A DNA stretch of 64,000 bases from assembly GCF_001280065.1 (NCBI RefSeq), contig NZ_LGEA01000098.1, positions 61,055 through 125,054 on the forward strand. The letters run 5' to 3'. The translations under genes and the position numbers were made by a program. Origin of the DNA: Streptomyces sp. NRRL B-1140 (GTDB lineage Bacteria > Actinomycetota > Actinomycetes > Streptomycetales > Streptomycetaceae). The first letter of the stretch is position 1, and the number at the start of each line of letters is the position of its first letter. This document shows positions 40,439 through 50,058 of the stretch, piece after piece. Under the pieces are notes generated by a model. That model was not told where the DNA came from, made no database searches, and saw only the letters and a list, made by a program, of their open reading frames with translations.

Positions 40439-41169
40439 ACCACCCATGCCGGATCCCGTCGTTCGAGGAAGGCCGTCGTCCCCTCGCGAGCCTGCGGGGA
40501 GGAGAACAGCCGGGCCGAGAGCGCGGTCAGGTCGGCGGCGTCCCGGTCGAAGGCTTCCAGCACCCTAGCCGTGAGCAGCCGTTTCGTCTCGGCCAGGGCG
40601 CCGGGAGCGGAGCGGCGCAGGCCGTCGAGGATGGGGGCGAGGGCCTCGTCGACATCGCTGTCACAGGTGGTGAGCAGGCCCGTTGCCACGGCCTGACGGG
40701 CTGTGAAGCGTTCGCCGGTGAGGTAGTGGCGGGCGAGGGCGCGCGGGTCGGCGCGGGGCAGGATCGGCAGGGAGATGACGGCGGGGGCGACCCCGATGCG
40801 GACCTCGGTGAAGGCGAAGGTGGCCTGCGTGGAGGCGGCGGCGATGTCGCAGGCGGCCAGGAGGCCGAGGCCGCCCGCGCGGACGTGTCCGGTGACGCGG
40901 GCGAGGACCGGTTTGGGCAGCTCGATGATCTGCCGCAGCAGGACGACCAGCGCCTCGGGCGACGGGGGGTCCTTGAGGTCGGCGCCCGCGCTGAAGGTGT
41001 TGCCGGTGTGGGTGAGGACGACCGCGCGGACGCCGGGGTCCTCGCCGGCGTCGGTGAGCGCGTCGGCCAGCTCGCCGACCAGGGTGGCCGAGAGGGCGTT
41101 GCGGGTGTGCGGCGAGTCGAGGGCCAGGGTTTCCACGGCCCGGGCGCGGGTGCGGGCGATCAGTGTCAC
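40435..41169 (-). CDS. Enoyl-CoA hydratase (AtuE/LiuC-like)
   Basis: A 244-aa crotonase. The segment NTFSAGADLKD forms the oxyanion hole and FTEVRIGVAPAVISLPIL resembles 3-methylglutaconyl-CoA hydratases and AtuE, which use this stretch rather than the GAGGT of ordinary hydratases. It is expected to hydrate the glutaconyl-type product of the carboxylase. The GTG start overlaps the ligase stop (GTGA); the stop in turn overlaps the TetR gene. Confidence 0.88.
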   Translation of the reverse strand: MTLIARTRARAVETLALDSPHTRNALSATLVGELADALTDAGEDPGVRAVVLTHTGNTFSAGADLKDPPSPEALVVLLRQIIELPKPVLARVTGHVRAGGLGLLAACDIAAASTQATFAFTEVRIGVAPAVISLPILPRADPRALARHYLTGERFTARQAVATGLLTTCDSDVDEALAPILDGLRRSAPGALAETKRLLTARVLEAFDRDAADLTALSARLFSSPQAREGTTAFLERRDPAWVV

Positions 41170-42734
41170 GTGCTCTCCCTGAGCTGTCGGCGGAGGATCT
41201 TGCCGGAGGCCGCACGAGGGACGCCGACGATGAAGGTGACCTGGCGGATCCGCTTGTAGGGGGCCACGCGCTCGGCGACGTACAGCATGATCTCCGCCTC
41301 CGTGAGGTCCGCGGCGGACGGCTGGCGGACCACGTAGGCGTGCGGGGCCTCGTTGCCGTCGTCGTCGTACCTGCCGATGACGGCGGCGTCCGCGATGCCC
41401 GGGTGGGTGAGGAGCAGGGCCTCCAGTTCGGCGGGGGCCACCTGGAAGCCCTTGTACTTGATGAGTTCCTTGACCCGGTCGACGACGAACAGCCAGCCGT
41501 CCTCGTCGACGTGGCCCACGTCCCCGGTGTGCAGCCAGCCGTCGGGATCGATCATCGCGGTGGTGGCGTCGGGGCGGCCGAGGTAGCCCTTCATGATCTG
41601 CGGGCCGCGGATGAGGATCTCGCCGGATTCGCCGGCGGGGAGGTCCTTGCCGGGGTCGTCGAGGGAGACGATGCGCATCTCGGTGCCGGCGATGAGCTTG
41701 CCGACGGTTCCGGGCGGGGCGTCGTGCATGGCGTCCAGGGGGACGACGTGGGTGCCGGGTGACAGTTCCGTCATGCCGTAGGCCTGGCCGACGGGCGGCA
41801 GGCCGAGGCGGGCGGAGCAGACCGCGGCGAGACGGGCGTCCAGGGGTGCGGCGGCGCTGATGACGTACTTCAGGGACGACAGGTCGTACTGGGCGACGGC
41901 CGGGTGCTTGGCGAGGGCCAGGACGATCGGCGGGGCCACGTAGAGCGCCGTGATGCAGTGGTTCTGGATGGCCGCGAGGAACTGTTCGAGGTCGAAGCGG
42001 GGCAGGACGACGACGGTGGCGCCCTGCCGCAGGGGCGCGTTCATCAGAGCCGTGAGGCCGTAGATGTGGAAGAAGGGCAGGACCGCCAGGACTCGGTCTC
42101 CTGGGCCCGCGGGTATCGCCGGGTGGAGCTGGGCGAGGTTGGTGGCGATCTGCCGGTGGGTGAGCATCACGCCCTTGGGGATGCCGGTGGTGCCGGAGGA
42201 GTACGGCAGGGCGGCGACGTCCTCGGCGGGGTCGATGCCGACCTGTGGCTCGGGGGCCGCGGAGGCGAGCATGTCGATCAGGGAGCGGTGGCCGCTCGCG
42301 CTGTCGCACACGAAGATCTCCCGTACGCCGCCCGCGAGTTCGGCGGCCCGGCGGGCGGCGTCCAGCAGCGGTGACACGGTGACGATCCAGCGGGCCGCCG
42401 AGTCCCGCAGCTGTTTGGCGAACTCGTCGGCGGTGGCGAGCGGGTGCACGGTGGTGACGGTGGCACCCGCACGCGTGGCCGCGTAGAAGGCGGTCGGGAA
42501 GGCGACGGTGTTGGGGCTGTGCAGGGCGAGGACGTCGCCCTTGCGGACCCCGGCCTCGGCGAGGGCGGCGGCGACGCGCCGGTGGAAGCGGTCGACCTGC
42601 TCGTAGGTGAGGGTGGTGCCATCGGTGCCGTCGATGAGCGCCGGGGTGTCACCGAACTCGGCGGCCCGGGCCAGAACGGCGTCGTGGATCGGCAGTTCGA
42701 CGGCCGGGACGTCTGCGTACTCGCTGCGGAACAT
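41166..42734 (-). CDS. AMP-dependent CoA ligase (cinnamate:CoA ligase-like)
   Basis: A 522-aa ANL ligase. Motifs are P-loop YSSGTTGIPKGVMLTH, the hinge GQAYGMTELSP, and the C-terminal ASGKILRRQL with the catalytic Lys. As I remember it, the sequence (starting MFRSEYADVPAVELPIHDAV) is very close to S. coelicolor ScCCL (SCO4383), which forms cinnamoyl- and 4-coumaroyl-CoA in vitro. Its position inside an operon with AtuA, carboxylase and AtuD/E homologues suggests that the natural substrate may be a terpenoid or branched acid, as for AtuH. ATG at 42734, GAGGAGG close upstream. Confidence 0.92.
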   Translation of the reverse strand: MFRSEYADVPAVELPIHDAVLARAAEFGDTPALIDGTDGTTLTYEQVDRFHRRVAAALAEAGVRKGDVLALHSPNTVAFPTAFYAATRAGATVTTVHPLATADEFAKQLRDSAARWIVTVSPLLDAARRAAELAGGVREIFVCDSASGHRSLIDMLASAAPEPQVGIDPAEDVAALPYSSGTTGIPKGVMLTHRQIATNLAQLHPAIPAGPGDRVLAVLPFFHIYGLTALMNAPLRQGATVVVLPRFDLEQFLAAIQNHCITALYVAPPIVLALAKHPAVAQYDLSSLKYVISAAAPLDARLAAVCSARLGLPPVGQAYGMTELSPGTHVVPLDAMHDAPPGTVGKLIAGTEMRIVSLDDPGKDLPAGESGEILIRGPQIMKGYLGRPDATTAMIDPDGWLHTGDVGHVDEDGWLFVVDRVKELIKYKGFQVAPAELEALLLTHPGIADAAVIGRYDDDGNEAPHAYVVRQPSAADLTEAEIMLYVAERVAPYKRIRQVTFIVGVPRAASGKILRRQLREST

Positions 42735-42771
42735 GCTGGTTCCTCCTCGCGGCGCGGGAAGTCTCAGGTTC

Positions 42772-43893
42772 TCAGTACGACTTGGGCAGGCCCAGGGTCT
42801 GGTGGGAGACGAAATTGAGAATCATCTCCCGGCTCACCGGGGCGATCCGTGCCACGCGCGCGGCCGTGATCAGCCGGGCCAGACCGTACTCGCGGGTGAG
42901 ACCGTTGCCGCCGAGGGTGTGCACGGCCTGGTCGACGGCCTTCACGCAGGCTTCCCCGGCTGCGTACTTGGCCATGTTGGCGGCCTCTCCGGCGGCCATG
43001 TCGTCACCCGCGTCGTAGAGGGCGGCGGCCTTCTGCGTCATCAGGCGGGCGAGTTCGAGGTCGATGTGCGCCGCGGCCAGGGGGTGGGCGATGGCCTGGT
43101 GGGCGCCGATGGGGGTGTTCCAGACGGTGCGGTCGCGGGCGTACTCGATGGCCTTGGCGAGGGCGTGACGGCCCATGCCGATCGCGAAGGCGGCGGTCAT
43201 GACGCGTTCGGGGTTGAGGCCGGCGAAGAGCTGGAGGAGGCCCGCGTCCTCGTCGCCGACCAAGGCGTCGGCGGGCAGCCGTACGTCGTCCAGGACCAGT
43301 TCGAACTGCTTCTCCGCGGCGTTCAGTTCCATGTCGATGGGGCGGTGGGTGAAGCCGGGGGTGTCGCGCGGGACGATGAAGAGGCAGGGCTTGAGGCGGC
43401 CGGTGCGGGCGTCTTCGGTGCGGCCGACGATGAGGGTCGCGTCCGCGATGTCCACGCCGGAGATGAAGACCTTCCGGCCGGTGAGGAGCCAGTCGGTGCC
43501 GTCCCTGCGGGCCGTGGTGGTGATGCGGTGGCTGTTGGAGCCGGCGTCGGGTTCGGTGATGCCGAAGGCCATCCGGCGAGTTCCGTCCGACAGGCCGGGG
43601 AGCCACTCCTCCTTCTGTGTGTCGGTGCCGAAGCGGGCTATCACCGTGCCGCAGATGGCCGGTGAGACAACGAGCATGAGGAGGGGACAGCCGGCCGCGC
43701 CGAGTTCTTCGAGGACGATGGAGAGTTCGGAGATTCCTCCGCCGCCGCCTCCGTACTCCTCGGGGAGGTTGACTCCGAGGTAGCCGAGTTTTCCTGCGTC
43801 TGCCCAGAGTTGGGTGGGGTCGCTTCCGGGGCCGTGGCGTTTGCCCAGGGCGGCGACGGCTTCTCGGAGCGCCTTGTGGTCTTCGGTGTCCAT
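42772..43893 (-). CDS. Acyl-CoA dehydrogenase (AtuD-like)
   Basis: A 373-aa acyl-CoA dehydrogenase with FGITEPDAGSNSHRI, LTGRKVFISG and VHTLGGNGLTREYGLARLI. The usual IYEGT segment reads IAPVSREMI, so the catalytic Glu must lie elsewhere, as in citronellyl- or isovaleryl-type enzymes. It would introduce the double bond needed by the carboxylase. The ATG has AAGGACT before it; it is separated from the upstream carboxylase gene by 57 nt containing a dispersed repeat. Confidence 0.9.
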   Translation of the reverse strand: MDTEDHKALREAVAALGKRHGPGSDPTQLWADAGKLGYLGVNLPEEYGGGGGGISELSIVLEELGAAGCPLLMLVVSPAICGTVIARFGTDTQKEEWLPGLSDGTRRMAFGITEPDAGSNSHRITTTARRDGTDWLLTGRKVFISGVDIADATLIVGRTEDARTGRLKPCLFIVPRDTPGFTHRPIDMELNAAEKQFELVLDDVRLPADALVGDEDAGLLQLFAGLNPERVMTAAFAIGMGRHALAKAIEYARDRTVWNTPIGAHQAIAHPLAAAHIDLELARLMTQKAAALYDAGDDMAAGEAANMAKYAAGEACVKAVDQAVHTLGGNGLTREYGLARLITAARVARIAPVSREMILNFVSHQTLGLPKSY

Positions 43894-43920
43894 GGGGAGT
43901 CCTTTCGGTGCGGGCCGTAT

Positions 43921-43951
43921 GTGGCTGATCGCGCAGTTCCCCGCGCCCCTT
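43921..43951 (-). repeat. Dispersed intergenic repeat, copy 4
   Basis: On the minus strand the core GCGCGGGGAACTGCGCGA is identical to copy 1 and is followed by TCAGCCAC. It fills the gap between the carboxylase and acyl-CoA dehydrogenase genes, inside one operon. Confidence 0.75.
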
Positions 43952-45798
43952 CAGGCCTCCTGCACAACCGCCAGCAACATGCCCGGCTCTACTTGTTGAC
44001 CGGGAGTGACCGGCAACGAGGTCAGCGTTCCCGTCACCGGCGCGGTGACCTTGTGCTGCATCTTCATCGCCTCCAGCCAGAGGAGGGGCTCGCCCGCCTT
44101 GACCGGTGTTCCTGCCATGAGGCCGTCGGCCACGCGGACGACCGTGCCCGGCATCGGCGCCAGGAGGGAGCCCGCGGCGTGCTGGGTGGTGGGGTCGGGG
44201 AAGCGGGGCAGGACGGTCAGGGCGGTGGTGTTGACGTAGACCTGCTCGCCGTAGCGGGTGACCTCGTACTTCCGCTCCACCCCGTCCACTTCGAGGACGA
44301 CCAGGCCCGCCTCGGCGCGCACCACTCGTACTCCGTCCGCCTCCAGGCCGTTCCGGGTGTGCCGGTAGCGGGCCTCGTGCTCCTCCCCCGCCCTCAGGTA
44401 CCGCTTGGTCTGCGGCTGTGAGGGGACGTTGCGCCAGCCGCCGAATCCGGGCCGGGAGCGGGCCCGGGCATCGGCGAGGGCGGCGGCCAGAGGGGCGTGC
44501 GGGTCGGGGGGCGGCTCGGCCAGGCCCGGCAGGTGACGGTCGTAGAAGCCGGTGTCCATGCGGGCCGCGGTGAACTCGGGGTGGCGCAGGGAGCGGACCA
44601 ACAGGTCGCGGTTGGTGACGGGGCCGTGGATCACCGCCCGTTCCAGTGCGGCGGCGAGCCTGCGGGCGGCCTCCGTGCGGGTGGGGGCGTGGGCCACGAC
44701 CTTGGCGAGCATGGGGTCGTAGTGGACGCCGATCTCGTCGCCGTCCGTGTAGCCGGTGTCCAGGCGGACGGGCCCGGGGACGGTCAGGCGGTGCAGGGTG
44801 CCGGTCTGCGGGGACCAGTCGCGGGCCGGGTCCTCGGCGTACAGGCGGGCCTCGACGGCGTGGCCGTGTGCGCGCGGCGGGTCGGCTTCGAGGGGGTGGC
44901 CCTCGGCGATCCGGATCTGTTCCGCGACCAGGTCGACGCCGAACACGGCCTCGGTGACGGGGTGTTCGACCTGGAGGCGGGTGTTCATCTCCAGGAAGTG
45001 CGCCCTGCCTCGGGCGACGAGGAACTCGACCGTGCCGGCACCCACGTAGTCGACGGCCCGGGCGGCCCGTACGGCGAGGGAGCGGACCTCCTCGTCGAGT
45101 TCCGGGGACAGGCCGGGAGCCGGGGCCTCCTCGATCACCTTCTGGTGGCGGCGCTGCAGGGAGCAGTCGCGGGTGCCGAGGGGCCAGACCGCTCCGTGGC
45201 TGTCGGCGAGGATCTGCACCTCGACGTGCCGGCCGTTCTCCACGTACGGCTCGACGAAGACCTCGCCGTCGCCGAAGGCGCTCGCGGCCTCGGCCCGGGC
45301 CGCGTGCAACTCGGCTTCCAGATCGCCGAGTCGGCGTACGACCCGCATGCCGCGGCCGCCGCCGCCCGCCGCCGCCTTCACCAGCACGGGCAGGTCGGCC
45401 TCGGTGACGCCGGTGAGGGGCTCGATGCCCATGAGCTGCTTGGCGCGGGTCTTGGACGCCATGGCCTCGATGGCGTCCGGGGACGGGCCGATCCAGCGCA
45501 GGCCCGCGTCCAGGACGGCCCGGGCGAAGCCGGCGTTCTCGGAGAGGAAGCCGTAGCCGGGGTGCACGGCGTCCGCCCCGGCGGCGTGGGCGGCCTTCAC
45601 GATCAGGTCGCCGCGCAGATAGGTGTCGGCAGGCGCCTCCCCCGGAAGTCGTACGCTCACGTCGGCCGTGCGCGTGTGCAGGGCGGTCGCGTCGGCGTCC
45701 GAGTGCACGGCGATCGTGCGGATGCCCAGGTCGTGGCAGGTGCGGAAGACGCGGCAGGCGATCTCGCCCCGGTTGGCGACCAGCACAGAAGTGATCAC
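43951..45798 (-). CDS. Acyl-CoA carboxylase alpha subunit (biotin carboxylase plus biotin carrier)
   Basis: A 615-aa biotin-dependent carboxylase subunit. Biotin carboxylase covers about residues 1-430 (ATP-grasp glycine loop AAAGGGGRGMR, FLEMNTRLQVEHPVTE), then a linker and a BCCP domain with biotinyl-Lys579 in LEAMKMQH. The linker before the glycine loop (KQLMGIEPLTGVTEADLP) looks shorter than in relatives. It works with the carboxyltransferase encoded 10 nt upstream. Substrate class (geranyl-, methylcrotonyl- or other acyl-CoA) is inferred from the operon. Confidence 0.93.
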   Translation of the reverse strand: MITSVLVANRGEIACRVFRTCHDLGIRTIAVHSDADATALHTRTADVSVRLPGEAPADTYLRGDLIVKAAHAAGADAVHPGYGFLSENAGFARAVLDAGLRWIGPSPDAIEAMASKTRAKQLMGIEPLTGVTEADLPVLVKAAAGGGGRGMRVVRRLGDLEAELHAARAEAASAFGDGEVFVEPYVENGRHVEVQILADSHGAVWPLGTRDCSLQRRHQKVIEEAPAPGLSPELDEEVRSLAVRAARAVDYVGAGTVEFLVARGRAHFLEMNTRLQVEHPVTEAVFGVDLVAEQIRIAEGHPLEADPPRAHGHAVEARLYAEDPARDWSPQTGTLHRLTVPGPVRLDTGYTDGDEIGVHYDPMLAKVVAHAPTRTEAARRLAAALERAVIHGPVTNRDLLVRSLRHPEFTAARMDTGFYDRHLPGLAEPPPDPHAPLAAALADARARSRPGFGGWRNVPSQPQTKRYLRAGEEHEARYRHTRNGLEADGVRVVRAEAGLVVLEVDGVERKYEVTRYGEQVYVNTTALTVLPRFPDPTTQHAAGSLLAPMPGTVVRVADGLMAGTPVKAGEPLLWLEAMKMQHKVTAPVTGTLTSLPVTPGQQVEPGMLLAVVQEA

Positions 45799-45808
45799 TG
45801 AGGGTTCC

Positions 45809-47407
45809 TCACATCCGGAAGACGCCGAAGCCGCCGCGCGCGCCCGCGTAGGGGGCGGTGTGGATCGCGGAGAGGCACAGGCCGAGGACGGTGCGGGTGT
45901 CGCGCGGGTCGATGACGCCGTCGTCGTACAGCCGCCCGGACAGGAACATCGGCAGCGACTCGGACTCGATCTGCTGCTCGACCATGGCGCGCAGCGCCGC
46001 GTCCGCCTCCTCGTCGTAGGGCCGGCCCTTGGCGGCGGCCGACTGGCGGGCGACGATCGACAGCACGCCCGCGAGCTGCTGCGGGCCCATGACGGCCGAC
46101 TTGGCGCTGGGCCAGGCGAAGAGGAAGCGGGGGTCGTAGGCGCGGCCGCACATGCCGTAGTGGCCGGCGCCGTAGGAGGCCCCCATCAGGACGGACAGGT
46201 GCGGGACCTTCGAGTTGCTCACGGCGTTGATCATCATCGCGCCGTGTTTGATGATGCCGCCCTGCTCGTACTCCTTGCCGACCATGTAGCCGGTGGTGTT
46301 GTGCAGGAAGAGCAGGGGGATGTCGCGCTGGTTGGCGAGCTGGATGAACTGGGCGGCCTTCTGGGACTCCGCGCTGAAGAGGACCCCCTGGGCGTTCGCC
46401 AGCACCCCCACGGGATAGCCGTGGAGCGTGGCCCAGCCGGTGGTCAGGCTCGTCCCGTAGAGCGGTTTGAACTCGTCGAAGTCGGAGGCGTCGACGATGC
46501 GGGCGACGACCTCGCGCGGGTCGAAGGGGCTCTTCAGGTCGCCCGGGACGATGCCCAGCAGCTCCTCCGGGTCGTATTTCGGCGGCTCGGCGGGCCCCGG
46601 GTCCTCGTACGTCTTGCGGTGGTTGAGGCGGGCGACCACGCGCCGGGCCTGCCGGAGCGCGTCCGGCTCGTCGACGGCGAAGTAATCGGCGAGGCCCGAG
46701 GTGCGCGCGTGCATCTCGGCGCCGCCCAGGGACTCGTCGTCGCTCTCCTCCCCGGTGGCCATCTTCACCAGCGGCGGACCGCCGAGGAACACCTTCGCCC
46801 GCTCCTTGACCATGATCACGTGGTCGGACATGCCGGGGATGTAGGCGCCGCCGGCGGTGGAGTTGCCGAAGACGACGGCGACGGTGGGGATTCCGGCGGC
46901 CGACAGCCGGGTGAGGTCGCGGAAGATCGCGCCGCCCGGGATGAAGATCTCCTTCTGGGACGGCAGGTCGGCGCCCCCGGACTCCACCAGGCTGATGCAG
47001 GGCAGCCGGTTGGCGAGCGCGATGTCGTTGGCGCGCAGGGCCTTCTTCAGCGACCAGGGGTTGCTCGCTCCGCCGCGCACGGTCGGGTCGTTGGCGGTGA
47101 TCAGGCACTCCACGCCCTCCACCACCCCGATACCGGTGACGAGGGACGCGCCGACGGTGTAGTCGCTGCCCCAGGCGGCCAGCGGGGACAGCTCCAGGAA
47201 CGGCGTGTCGGGGTCGAGGAGCAGCTCGATGCGCTCACGGGCGAGGAGCTTGCCGCGCGCCCGGTGCCGTGCGACGTACTTCTCGCCGCCGCCCGCGAGG
47301 GCCTGGGCGTGCGCGGCGTCGAGGGCCGCGAGCTTGGCGAGCATCGCCTCGCGGTTGGCCGCGTAGTCCGGGCCGTCGGTGTCGAGCCCGGAGGTCAGGA
47401 CGGTCAC
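45809..47407 (-). CDS. Acyl-CoA carboxylase beta subunit (carboxyltransferase)
   Basis: A 532-aa carboxyltransferase of the methylcrotonyl/geranyl-CoA type. Acyl-CoA binding loops are seen in FGNSTAGGAYIPGMSDH and the carboxybiotin side in GASYGAGHYGMCGRAYDPRF. It transfers the carboxyl group from biotin to the acyl-CoA. The GTG at 47407 overlaps the stop of the AtuA-like gene, and the stop is 10 nt from the alpha subunit start, a fixed stoichiometry arrangement. Confidence 0.93.
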   Translation of the reverse strand: MTVLTSGLDTDGPDYAANREAMLAKLAALDAAHAQALAGGGEKYVARHRARGKLLARERIELLLDPDTPFLELSPLAAWGSDYTVGASLVTGIGVVEGVECLITANDPTVRGGASNPWSLKKALRANDIALANRLPCISLVESGGADLPSQKEIFIPGGAIFRDLTRLSAAGIPTVAVVFGNSTAGGAYIPGMSDHVIMVKERAKVFLGGPPLVKMATGEESDDESLGGAEMHARTSGLADYFAVDEPDALRQARRVVARLNHRKTYEDPGPAEPPKYDPEELLGIVPGDLKSPFDPREVVARIVDASDFDEFKPLYGTSLTTGWATLHGYPVGVLANAQGVLFSAESQKAAQFIQLANQRDIPLLFLHNTTGYMVGKEYEQGGIIKHGAMMINAVSNSKVPHLSVLMGASYGAGHYGMCGRAYDPRFLFAWPSAKSAVMGPQQLAGVLSIVARQSAAAKGRPYDEEADAALRAMVEQQIESESLPMFLSGRLYDDGVIDPRDTRTVLGLCLSAIHTAPYAGARGGFGVFRM

Positions 47408-49071
47408 AGCAAGGCCTCCGGTATCTCCAGGTGGCGGGAGCGCAGCCATTCGCCGAGGGCCTTGGCCTGCGGGTCGAAGCGGTGCCGCGCGGCGACACCG
47501 GCGCCGAGGATCCCCTCGACGACGAAGTTCAGGGCGCGCAGATTCGGCAGCACGTGCCGTACGACGGTCAGCCCGCGGCTCTCGGGGATCAGCTCCCGGA
47601 ACCGGTCGGCGGTCAGCTCGTGGGCGAGCCACCGCCAGGCCTCGTCCGTGCGCGCCCACACCCCGACGTTGGCGTTGCCGCCCTTGTCGCCGCTGCGGGC
47701 TCCCGCGATACGGCCGAGGGCGGCCCTGGTCACCGGCCCGGGCGGCAGCGGCTCGGGCAGGGGAGGCTGCGGAACCTCTTCGAGGGCGAGCGTGTCGTGG
47801 GGCGGCGGCACCGGAACCCGCTGTCCGTCGTGGAGGACGGCCACATGGTCGACTCCTCCATGGGGGACGTACACATCCTCGAAGACCCCATAGGGCGAGC
47901 CCTTTCCGGGTGGGGCCAGCACATGGAAGCCGGGGTAGCTGGCGAGGGCGAGCTCCACGGCCGCCCCGCTCAGCGCCCGTCCGACGGCCTCCTGGTCGGG
48001 GTCCCGCACGACGAGCCGCAGCAACGCGCTCGCCGTCTCCTCGGTGGGCGCGTCGGGGCGGTCGGTGCGAGCCAGTTCCCAGCGCACGTCGGACACTTCG
48101 GCGAGGGCCGGTTCCAGCTGCTCCCGCACCAGGGCGGCCTTGGCCTCGACGTCGAGGCCGGTGAGCACGAAGACCACCTCGTTGCGGAAGCCGCCGAGCC
48201 GGTTGAGGCCGACTTTGAGGGTGGGCGGCGGTGCCTCGCCGCGCACGCCCTCGATCCGCACCCGGTCGGGCCCGTCCTGGCTCAGCCACACGGTGTCCAG
48301 CCGGGTCGTGACGTCCGGGCCCGCGTACCGGGCACCGGCCGTCTCGTACAGCAGCTGCGCGGTGACCGTGCCGACGTCGACGAAGCCGCCGGTGCCGGGG
48401 TGCTTGGTGATGACGCAGCCGCCGTCCTCGTGCAGCTCGGCGAGCGGGAAGCCGGGGCGGCGGACGTCGCCGTCCCGGAAGAACGCGTAGTTGCCGCCGG
48501 TGGTCTGCGCCCCGCACTCCAGGACGTGCCCCGCGACCACGGCGCCCGCGAGCCGGTCGTGGTCCTGCGGCGTCCAGCCGAAGTGTGCGGCGGCGGGCCC
48601 GGTGACCAGGGCCGCGTCCGTCACCCGACCGGTGACGACGACGTCGGCGCCCGCCCGCAGACACTCCGCGATGCCGAAGCCGCCGAGGTAGGCGTGGGCG
48701 GCGAGCGAGCCCGGGTGCGCGGCGGTGAGGTCGTCGCCCGCCACATGGGCGACGCGTACGGGGATGCCCAGCCGGTCGGCCAACCGCCGTACGGCGTCCG
48801 CGAGTCCGGCCGGGTTGAGCCCGCCCGCGTTGGTGACGATCCTGACGCCCCGCTCGTACGCGAGCCCCAGGCACTCCTCCAGCTGCCGCGGGAAGGTGCG
48901 GGCGTATCCGGCGGCGGGATCCTTCATGCGGTCCCGGCCGAGGATGAGCATGGTCAGCTCGGCGAGGTAGTCACCGGTGAGGACGTCGAGTTCGCCGCCG
49001 GTGAGCATCTCGTGCATCGCGTCGAAGCGGTCGCCGTAGAAGCCGGAGGCGTTGCCTATGCGGAGGGTCAC
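47404..49071 (-). CDS. AtuA family protein (DUF1446)
   Basis: A 555-aa protein. Residues 1-430 are the DUF1446 core ([19 protein letters not shown] at the start, [11 protein letters not shown] in the middle) and the C-terminal 110 residues form a small separate domain ([18 protein letters not shown]). AtuA is required for acyclic terpene use in Pseudomonas; its reaction is not known. The link to carboxylase and crotonase genes is conserved. GTG start overlapping the upstream stop. Confidence 0.9.
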   Translation of the reverse strand: MTLRIGNASGFYGDRFDAMHEMLTGGELDVLTGDYLAELTMLILGRDRMKDPAAGYARTFPRQLEECLGLAYERGVRIVTNAGGLNPAGLADAVRRLADRLGIPVRVAHVAGDDLTAAHPGSLAAHAYLGGFGIAECLRAGADVVVTGRVTDAALVTGPAAAHFGWTPQDHDRLAGAVVAGHVLECGAQTTGGNYAFFRDGDVRRPGFPLAELHEDGGCVITKHPGTGGFVDVGTVTAQLLYETAGARYAGPDVTTRLDTVWLSQDGPDRVRIEGVRGEAPPPTLKVGLNRLGGFRNEVVFVLTGLDVEAKAALVREQLEPALAEVSDVRWELARTDRPDAPTEETASALLRLVVRDPDQEAVGRALSGAAVELALASYPGFHVLAPPGKGSPYGVFEDVYVPHGGVDHVAVLHDGQRVPVPPPHDTLALEEVPQPPLPEPLPPGPVTRAALGRIAGARSGDKGGNANVGVWARTDEAWRWLAHELTADRFRELIPESRGLTVVRHVLPNLRALNFVVEGILGAGVAARHRFDPQAKALGEWLRSRHLEIPEALL

Positions 49072-49862
49072 GCGGCGGACTCCTCCGGCGGGCGTCCGCC
49101 GCCCGGCGGCCCGGCGAAGGCCTGCGCGATGTCGAGCCAGCGGTCGGCGTCGGGGCCGTCGGCGCGCAGGGCGAGGCTGCTGCGGTGGGCGCGCTGGGTG
49201 ACCAGGAGGCAGAAGTCGAGGGCGGGCCCGGTGACGCGCTGCCGAGCGTCCTCGGGCCCGTAGGTCCACAGGTCGCCGGAGGGGGCCTGGAGTTCGACGC
49301 GGAACGGGTCGGCCGGCGGGGTCAGGCCGTGCACGCCGTAGGCGAAGTCCCGGGTCCGCACCCCGAGCCGCACCACATGCCGCAGCCGGTCGGTGGGTGG
49401 GCGCACCACACCCAGGGCGTCGGCCACGTCCTGTCCGTGGGCCCAGGTCTCCATCAGGCGGGCCGTCGCCATGGAGGCGGCCGACATGGGCGGGCCGTAC
49501 CAGGGGAAGCGCGCCTTCGGCGGGGCGGCCCGCAGTGCCTCCTCCAGCGCCGTACGGCCGTCGCGCCACCGGGCGAGCAGCTCGCCGGGCGGGAGCCCCG
49601 CACCCTCCTCGGCGCCCTCGTCGACGAAGGAGCCCGGCGCTGCGAGGGCCTTCTCGACCAGCGTGTGGAAGCCGTCGGCGTCGGTGACGGCGAGCAGGGC
49701 CGAGCGGTCCGTCCAGGCGAGATGGGCGATCTGGTGGGCCACGGTCCAGCCGGGCGCGGGGGTCGCGAGCGACCATCGCTGCGGGGCCGACGCGGCCACG
49801 AGGCGGTCGAGTTCCTCGCTCTCCTCGCGCAGATCGTCGATCACGGGCATCGGATCGGACAC
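49068..49862 (-). CDS. TIGR03084 family protein (mycothiol-dependent DinB/MDMPI-like)
   Basis: A 264-aa protein. The DinB-like bundle ([33 protein letters not shown]) supplies His residues that bind a divalent metal in mycothiol-dependent isomerases, followed by a C-terminal domain ([15 protein letters not shown]). It is the first gene of the Atu-like operon; GAGGGGAG precedes the GTG at 49862. It may isomerise or detoxify a pathway intermediate with mycothiol; inferred. Confidence 0.85.
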   Translation of the reverse strand: MSDPMPVIDDLREESEELDRLVAASAPQRWSLATPAPGWTVAHQIAHLAWTDRSALLAVTDADGFHTLVEKALAAPGSFVDEGAEEGAGLPPGELLARWRDGRTALEEALRAAPPKARFPWYGPPMSAASMATARLMETWAHGQDVADALGVVRPPTDRLRHVVRLGVRTRDFAYGVHGLTPPADPFRVELQAPSGDLWTYGPEDARQRVTGPALDFCLLVTQRAHRSSLALRADGPDADRWLDIAQAFAGPPGGGRPPEESAA

Positions 49863-49945
49863 GGGCGCTCCCCTCGGGGCACGGCGGTGTGCGGGGTGGT
49901 GCGGTGCGGCGTGCTGAGGAGCATGGCAGCGGCACCAGAAACAAT

Positions 49946-49957
49946 CAAGCATGCTTG
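49946..49957. promoter_or_regulatory. Palindrome CAAGCATGCTTG, probable TetR operator
   Basis: A perfect 12-bp palindrome 83 bp upstream of the first gene of the Atu-like operon. The operon ends with a TetR gene, which would be autoregulated through this site. Confidence 0.6.
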
Positions 49958-50058
49958 CATGAATTCTTCCCGGAAGGGTGACGCTGTCGAGCGGCGCCCC
50001 GCCGACGCTCCCGCGCCCGGCCCCTCGCCCCGCCCGGCCCCGCCCGCCGCGCGGAGAT

